DNA of 64,000 nucleotides from Takakia lepidozioides (lineage: Eukaryota; Streptophyta; Takakiopsida; Takakiales; Takakiaceae): assembly GCA_030704615.1 (NCBI GenBank), contig CM060732.1:66383053-66447052 (forward strand). The letters are read 5' to 3'. Shown in pieces: positions 59,999 to 64,000 of this stretch; position 1 is the first letter of the stretch; each line of letters begins with the position of its first letter. The position numbers were made by a program, and so were the translations under genes. The notes below the pieces were generated by a model. The model had not been told where the DNA came from, made no database searches, and saw nothing but the letters and a program-made list of their open reading frames with translations.

Positions 59999-60705
59999 TT
60001 GCACTCGTTCTTTGCTAAGTCCTTTGCTCACCTGCCGGGCCCGCACTTACCACTGGCTGTATGTTGATGTGCTGCCGACGTTCCCGCCTGCTTGCACTCG
60101 CTGCGTGCTACCACACTTCAAGGCCCAGGCATGTTTTCAGCCTTGCATTCGTTCTTTGCTAAGTCCTTTGCTCACCTGCCGGGCCCGCACTTACCACTGG
60201 CTGTATGTTGATGTGCTGCCGACGCTCCCGCCTGCTTGCACTCGCTGCGTGCTACCACACTTCAAGGCCCAGGCATGAGTCTTTGTTTCATTTGGTTATG
60301 TCTTTGCTTTTCCTGGTGAGAGGTTATGACTTTTGCCTTTCGAAGTCTACAGCTACATGACTTTCTGCATACTTTGTGCTCATCATGCAGTAAAAAGCAA
60401 GGGCATTGGTAGGCCTCCCCCTTCGGTTCTTCTACCGTTCTTTCGACCACGGTTTCTGTTGCTTTGCAGCAGGCACAAGCTGTGTCTATTTTGTGTCGGG
60501 CAAAGGCGGCTGGGAGGGCTGCATCTCATCTCGCACCCATTTCTGACCCACCTCCCCTTCTATTTTCTGATTTGCTTCAGGCAGTTGGCAGGCCTTGCAC
60601 TCGTTCTTTGCTAAGTCCACATCTCACCTGCCGGGGCCCGCACTTACCACTGGCTGTATGTTGATGTGCTACCGACGCTCCCGCCTGCTTGCACTCGCTG
60701 GCCCT
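59997..60705 (+). repeat. 144-bp tandem repeat plus a displaced partial copy in the hAT 5' region
   Basis: Units beginning CCTTGCACTCGTTCTTTGCT or CCTTGCATTCGTTCTTTGCT start at 59997 and 60141. A third, partial copy is at 60593-60705, just before the transposase start. Each contains CTGTATGTTGATGTGCT. The repetition could be regulatory or subterminal. Confidence 0.8.
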
Positions 60706-60756
60706 TCCTTGTTGCAATTTCCGTGCTATAAATTTGTATTTTGTAAGGTCTTGGCT

Positions 60757-63021
60757 ATGGCCAAGCGCCAAAGGAATCTAAGAAATATGTTATTTAGGGC
60801 TGGTCGCACTGGTGATTGTGATGAGGAGTCTCCTTCCGCTGTCCCCCCTGCCTCATCTTCAAGTGGTATGGACAAGCCATCGAATAGTGTAGAGGCAGCC
60901 CAGAAAGCATGGAAAGATGTTTGGTACACTCAATTTGATTGGATTGAGTTTAACCATGATCTAGGTAGGGTTTTTTGTAAAGTTTGTAGAGGGAAAGGAG
61001 GGAGGACAGTCTTTGCAAATGCTGGTTCTGTCAATGTCAAGGTGAGTTCATTCCAAGACCATGCTAGATCAGAAGAGCATCGTAAGTTCTCTTGGGCCCT
61101 ACAATCTGGTAAGAAAGCCATGGAGAAAGCCATAGCTAGTGCTAATCGAGCTTGTGATGATGCTGTTTTGGCTCTTTTCCAAGTCGCTTACTACATTGGT
61201 TTGGAGGCCTTGCCATTTAGCAAATTTCCAGGTTTGTGTCAACTTTTGGTTACTCTCAAAGCTTGTATTACCCAGAAACTGTACCATGATGAGAAGTCAT
61301 GTGCTGATATATTGTATTGTATCTCATGTGTTGTTCAGAAAAAGGTGTTGGATAGAGTGAAGGATTCCAAGTACTATGGAATCATGATAGATGAGTCAAC
61401 TGACATTTCAGTGACCGGTCATCTTGTTGTTTTTGCTTCTTTTGTTGAAGAGGGTTTGTCAGTCACTCTGTTTTTGGGTTTACTTCAGATTATTGATGGC
61501 AAGAAGGATGCCGCAATGATATATGAGTGTTTACTAACTAGTTTGAAAGAGTGGGGTTTGGATGTAGATAAGTTTTTGGGGTTTGGTTCGGATGGGGCAG
61601 CAACCATGGTGGGGGCTCGATCCGGCATGGCTGCTCGTCTTAAGCAAAAGGTAAACCCCTTTATGTTGGCCGTCCATTGCGTAGCACATAGGACCAACTT
61701 GGCAGCATTAGAAGCTGCCAAGACATCAGCATGTCATCTTATTTCAAATGAGGTTGACACACTTTTGAACTCTCTTGCTGGTCATTTTCGCAAATCATCT
61801 AAGCGGAAGGCAACCTTGCAAGCTTTGCAGACCGAGCTTAATGATGCTCAGAAGTGCCTCAAAAGGTTTCACAAGATTCGTTGGTTATCTAGGTGGCAGG
61901 CCGTGACATCGCTTTGTGATAGTCTTGAGAGTGTTGTCATGTATTTTAGAGATGTGCCGGTTGCCAATGATGATGGATCAGCCTCTCTTTTGTATAACAA
62001 GCTTAGGTCATTCAAAATGATTTATGTCTTGTATTTTTTGGCTGATATGTTGCACGGTCTATCTCTACTCTCACGTGTGTTCCAATGGAAGTTTGTGGAT
62101 GTAACCAGCATTGGGTCCATAGTTAAGACAGAGATTGCACAAATACGAATGTTTTTCATTGAGGATAGCACGGATTTGAACCAATCCACCTTCAATGAGG
62201 AAATGGGTTATCACATCATCCCGGAATTTGGTCCTCCTGGTGGGTATTTGAGGCGGCTAGCCTCTGAGATTAGGGGGTCCAATTTTCATGGTGTACAAAT
62301 GACACGAGAGAGGATGGGGGGTGATTTGGAGGCAGCACTTACCTTCCAAAAGCTTTATGCAGAGGCTGTTTGCAATGCTTTGGATGCCAGATTTGAGGAC
62401 AACGGAGTTGTAAGTGCATTCAAAATATTGAGTCCATATAACCTACCAACTAGGCAAGTGGGGTTAGCAAGTTGGGGTGTAGTAGAGTTGGAAATATTAT
62501 GTGCGCACTATGGTGTCGAAAGACATATTGCAGGAAGGACATTGCTTGCCCTTGTTGACATAGCAGCGGTGAAACGAGAGTTCTTTGCTTTCAAACTACA
62601 GGCAAGTACCGAGTGGATGGAGAAAACTTTCAAGGATCTTTGGGGCATGGTGACTTGGAACCCTTCTCTAACGATGAAGTATGAAAACTTGCTTGTGCTT
62701 TCTGAAATTGCTCGAGTTCAATGTGTAAGCACTGCCGCATGTGAGAGGGCATTCTCAGTTCAAAACTCAATCAAAACTAAATTTCGAAACAAGTTGAAAA
62801 CAAAGAACTTGGAAAGTGTGCTTCGTGTTGCTTTGGAAGGGCCAAGTGTGCAGGCATGTCAACTTGTTTTGATTGAGGCCATATCTTTGTGGAAGAACTC
62901 CACAAACTTCAGACATTTGTTCTCTCATCCTGAGCTATATTTAGCTGGACAGCCAATAGTTGGACAACCAGAAGGTGGGCCATCATATGCAGAAGGTACG
63001 AATGATGATTTGCAGTTTTGA
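60757..63021 (+). CDS. hAT-family transposase, ZNF862/C17orf113-like
   Basis: 754 residues from the ATG at 60757, which is preceded by a TATA-like CTATAAATT at 60726; the frame is open further upstream through repeat sequence. An N-terminal TTF/BED-like zinc finger has C74, C77, H102 and H108 (RVFCKVC, FQDHARSEEH). The RNase H-like core shows GIMIDESTDIS (Asp212) and GFGSDGAATMVG (Asp279), then AVHCVAHRTNLA (Cys308, His311) and RWLSRW (375-380). The C-terminal hAT dimerisation region is at about 655-695 (CVSTAACERAFSVQNSIKT, then LKTKNLESVLRVAL). The order and spacing match the ZNF862-like branch of hAT proteins. No stop, frameshift or intron is needed. It lies inside a bounded transposon, so it is the element's own transposase and not a domesticated gene. 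The third catalytic acidic residue cannot be assigned safely by eye. Confidence 0.9.
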   Translation: MAKRQRNLRNMLFRAGRTGDCDEESPSAVPPASSSSGMDKPSNSVEAAQKAWKDVWYTQFDWIEFNHDLGRVFCKVCRGKGGRTVFANAGSVNVKVSSFQDHARSEEHRKFSWALQSGKKAMEKAIASANRACDDAVLALFQVAYYIGLEALPFSKFPGLCQLLVTLKACITQKLYHDEKSCADILYCISCVVQKKVLDRVKDSKYYGIMIDESTDISVTGHLVVFASFVEEGLSVTLFLGLLQIIDGKKDAAMIYECLLTSLKEWGLDVDKFLGFGSDGAATMVGARSGMAARLKQKVNPFMLAVHCVAHRTNLAALEAAKTSACHLISNEVDTLLNSLAGHFRKSSKRKATLQALQTELNDAQKCLKRFHKIRWLSRWQAVTSLCDSLESVVMYFRDVPVANDDGSASLLYNKLRSFKMIYVLYFLADMLHGLSLLSRVFQWKFVDVTSIGSIVKTEIAQIRMFFIEDSTDLNQSTFNEEMGYHIIPEFGPPGGYLRRLASEIRGSNFHGVQMTRERMGGDLEAALTFQKLYAEAVCNALDARFEDNGVVSAFKILSPYNLPTRQVGLASWGVVELEILCAHYGVERHIAGRTLLALVDIAAVKREFFAFKLQASTEWMEKTFKDLWGMVTWNPSLTMKYENLLVLSEIARVQCVSTAACERAFSVQNSIKTKFRNKLKTKNLESVLRVALEGPSVQACQLVLIEAISLWKNSTNFRHLFSHPELYLAGQPIVGQPEGGPSYAEGTNDDLQF

Positions 63022-63066
63022 ATTTATGTTTGTTTGTTTGTTTAGATAGGTAACGCTTCTAAAATT

Positions 63067-63170
63067 CAAGGCCCTTCAACTTTTGGTTGAGGTCCTTGCA
63101 TTTTAGAAGGGTTCGATCCTTGGCCTCCAACTGGTAGAGGGCATTGACAGGTTCAACTCCTGCCAAGGAT
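63067..63170 (+). repeat. Tandem tRNA-like A/B-box modules inside the hAT element
   Basis: Two adjacent related modules. The first has TTTTGGTTGAGG and GGGTTCGATCC (63109-63119). The second has TGGCCTCCAACTGGTAGAGG (63121-63140, A-box-like) and AGGTTCAACTCC (63149-63160, B-box-like). The second is closed by an acceptor-like stem, TCCTTGGC with GCCAAGGA. No anticodon arm is present, so this is not a functional tRNA. Confidence 0.45.
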
Positions 63171-63486
63171 ACTTTTCTGCACTTGTTTGAATTGCTTAAA
63201 ATTGGTTGTGATTATTTATTGTTGTTCATTTGTTGAATTTGTATGCAGCCGAATTTAATTTTCATTTGCAGGAAATGAACCGGTTGATATGTACAATGGC
63301 CGGATTTATAGCCGAACACACCAAAAAAAAGAAGGAATATTACCGGTTGTAAAACAATATGTAGGAAATTGACCGCCTGAAGTTACCACTAAGGGGCAGC
63401 AGCCGACCCCCCAACCCACTTAGCCGGTTGGTGTTGAAAATGAGCGGCCACTGGCTGGTTCAACTCAAAATATTTCCCGGACACTG

Positions 63487-63494
63487 ATTAGAAC
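63487..63494. repeat. hAT target-site duplication, right copy
   Basis: ATTAGAAC, identical to 59534-59541. Confidence 0.85.
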
Positions 63495-63840
63495 GAATAA
63501 ACATAGTTATTGTTTTCTTATTCGCTCTAAAGATTTTTTAGAGCGACCCAAAAATCCTTAGAGCGAATATAGATAGTGATTTGTATTTTAAATTTTGTAA
63601 CTATATAGAGTGGCTCTAAGAAAATTTTAGAGCGCATAAAAAATAATTACAACCAATATAAATAGTAATTTTTTTAAAATATTTCCTCAGGATCTCTTAA
63701 AGCGACTCCAAGAAAATTTTAGAGCAAATAAAAATAGTAATTTATTTTTCTTCATTTTTTCGCTCTTAAAGGTTTTTTAGGATGACTCTAAGAAATCTAT
63801 AGAACGAATATAAGTAATAATTATGTTTTTCTATTTTCTC
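63495..63840. repeat. Palindromic repeat array C, right part
   Basis: Successive degenerate units with TTCGCTCTAAAGATTTTTT, TAGAGCGACCC, TCCTTAGAGCGAATA and GACTCTAAGAAAATTTTAGA. CTCTAA pairs with TTAGAG to give repeated palindromes, at about 63518, 63550, 63610, 63700, 63760 and 63800. Spacers are AATATAGATAGTGATTT-like. Confidence 0.7.
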
Positions 63841-64000
63841 GCAAACATACACCCCTTAATCACAGTCGCCTTGTAATCACCCAACTACCATAGCCGTCAC
63901 CAGAATCAAAAATAATAAATACTACTATTTTAAGGACAAAATCAGGCTTGCTAAAGCTAGCGGTTTTTTTTTTTTCTGATAAAATCAAGGCTGCGAGAGC
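63841..64000. other. Unassigned end of window
   Basis: No feature recognised. Confidence 0.4.

Larger units (their letters stand above)
59542..63486 (+). mobile_element. Complete hAT transposon, 3,945 bp, with intact transposase frame
   Basis: The ends are exact: the left end begins CAATGAACGGGAA and the right end, read inward on the other strand, begins CAGTGTCCGGGAA (10 of 13 identical). Both are flanked by the 8-bp duplication ATTAGAAC. The pre-insertion site, with one target copy, resembles an intact array C unit found at about 63796-63830, which independently confirms the boundaries. CCGG-containing motifs cluster in both subterminal regions (59555-59740 and 63270-63480), as expected for transposase-binding sites. 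Tandem repeats fill the 5' region; a tRNA-like dimer lies 3' of the gene. The coding frame (60757-63021) is uninterrupted, so the element may be recently or still active. Confidence 0.9.

Noticed and set aside
59796-60278. 160-residue open frame in the hAT 5' region as a second gene
   Set aside because: It is made of tandemly repeated DNA units, so the peptide repeats as well; no domain is present.
63117-63169. Functional tRNA gene
   Set aside because: The acceptor-like stem and D and T arms are suggestive, but the anticodon arm is missing and the total length is too short.

Overview
The window is nuclear DNA of a land plant. Split genes with GT-AG introns encode plant-type proteins: a SnRK1 beta subunit, ribosomal protein eL27 with a telo box upstream, an LRR-III receptor-like kinase and a mitochondrial bL28. 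The transposons are also plant types: an L1-like LINE, Ty1/copia, a Ty3 chromovirus and hAT. The style of the hAT transposase suggests a non-flowering land plant, but that is only a guess and no species is assigned.

Positions 1-30.7 kb are gene-rich. In order they hold: the 3' end of an unknown acidic nuclear-type protein (+); a complete nine-exon METTL13/EEF1AKMT4-like methyltransferase (+); a duplicated scrap of a LINE 3' end; the SnRK1 beta subunit (-); eL27 (-), head to head with the MYG1 exonuclease gene (+); a coiled-coil protein gene (-), head to head with mitochondrial bL28 (+); a decayed LINE of about 5.4 kb; and an LRR receptor-like kinase (-). Exon joins were worked out by hand from splice sites, reading phase and family conservation. 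All reconstructed genes keep frame from exon to exon. They are unrelated housekeeping and signalling genes, and nothing suggests joint function beyond the two shared promoters.

Positions 30.7-64 kb are gene-poor, AT-rich and full of repeats. I find no confident host gene there. The region holds broken Ty1/copia, a Ty3 chromovirus 3' end with its LTR, a possible MULE remnant and many small inverted repeats. At least five families of short palindromic repeats, different in sequence, occur in small arrays with AT-rich spacers. They resemble the subterminal repeats of CACTA-type transposons, but I could not find the element ends.

The best-defined mobile element is a 3,945-bp hAT transposon at 59542-63486. 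It has an exact 8-bp target duplication, matching terminal inverted repeats and an uninterrupted 754-residue transposase frame. It sits inside one of the palindromic arrays, and the empty site can be recognised from neighbouring array units.
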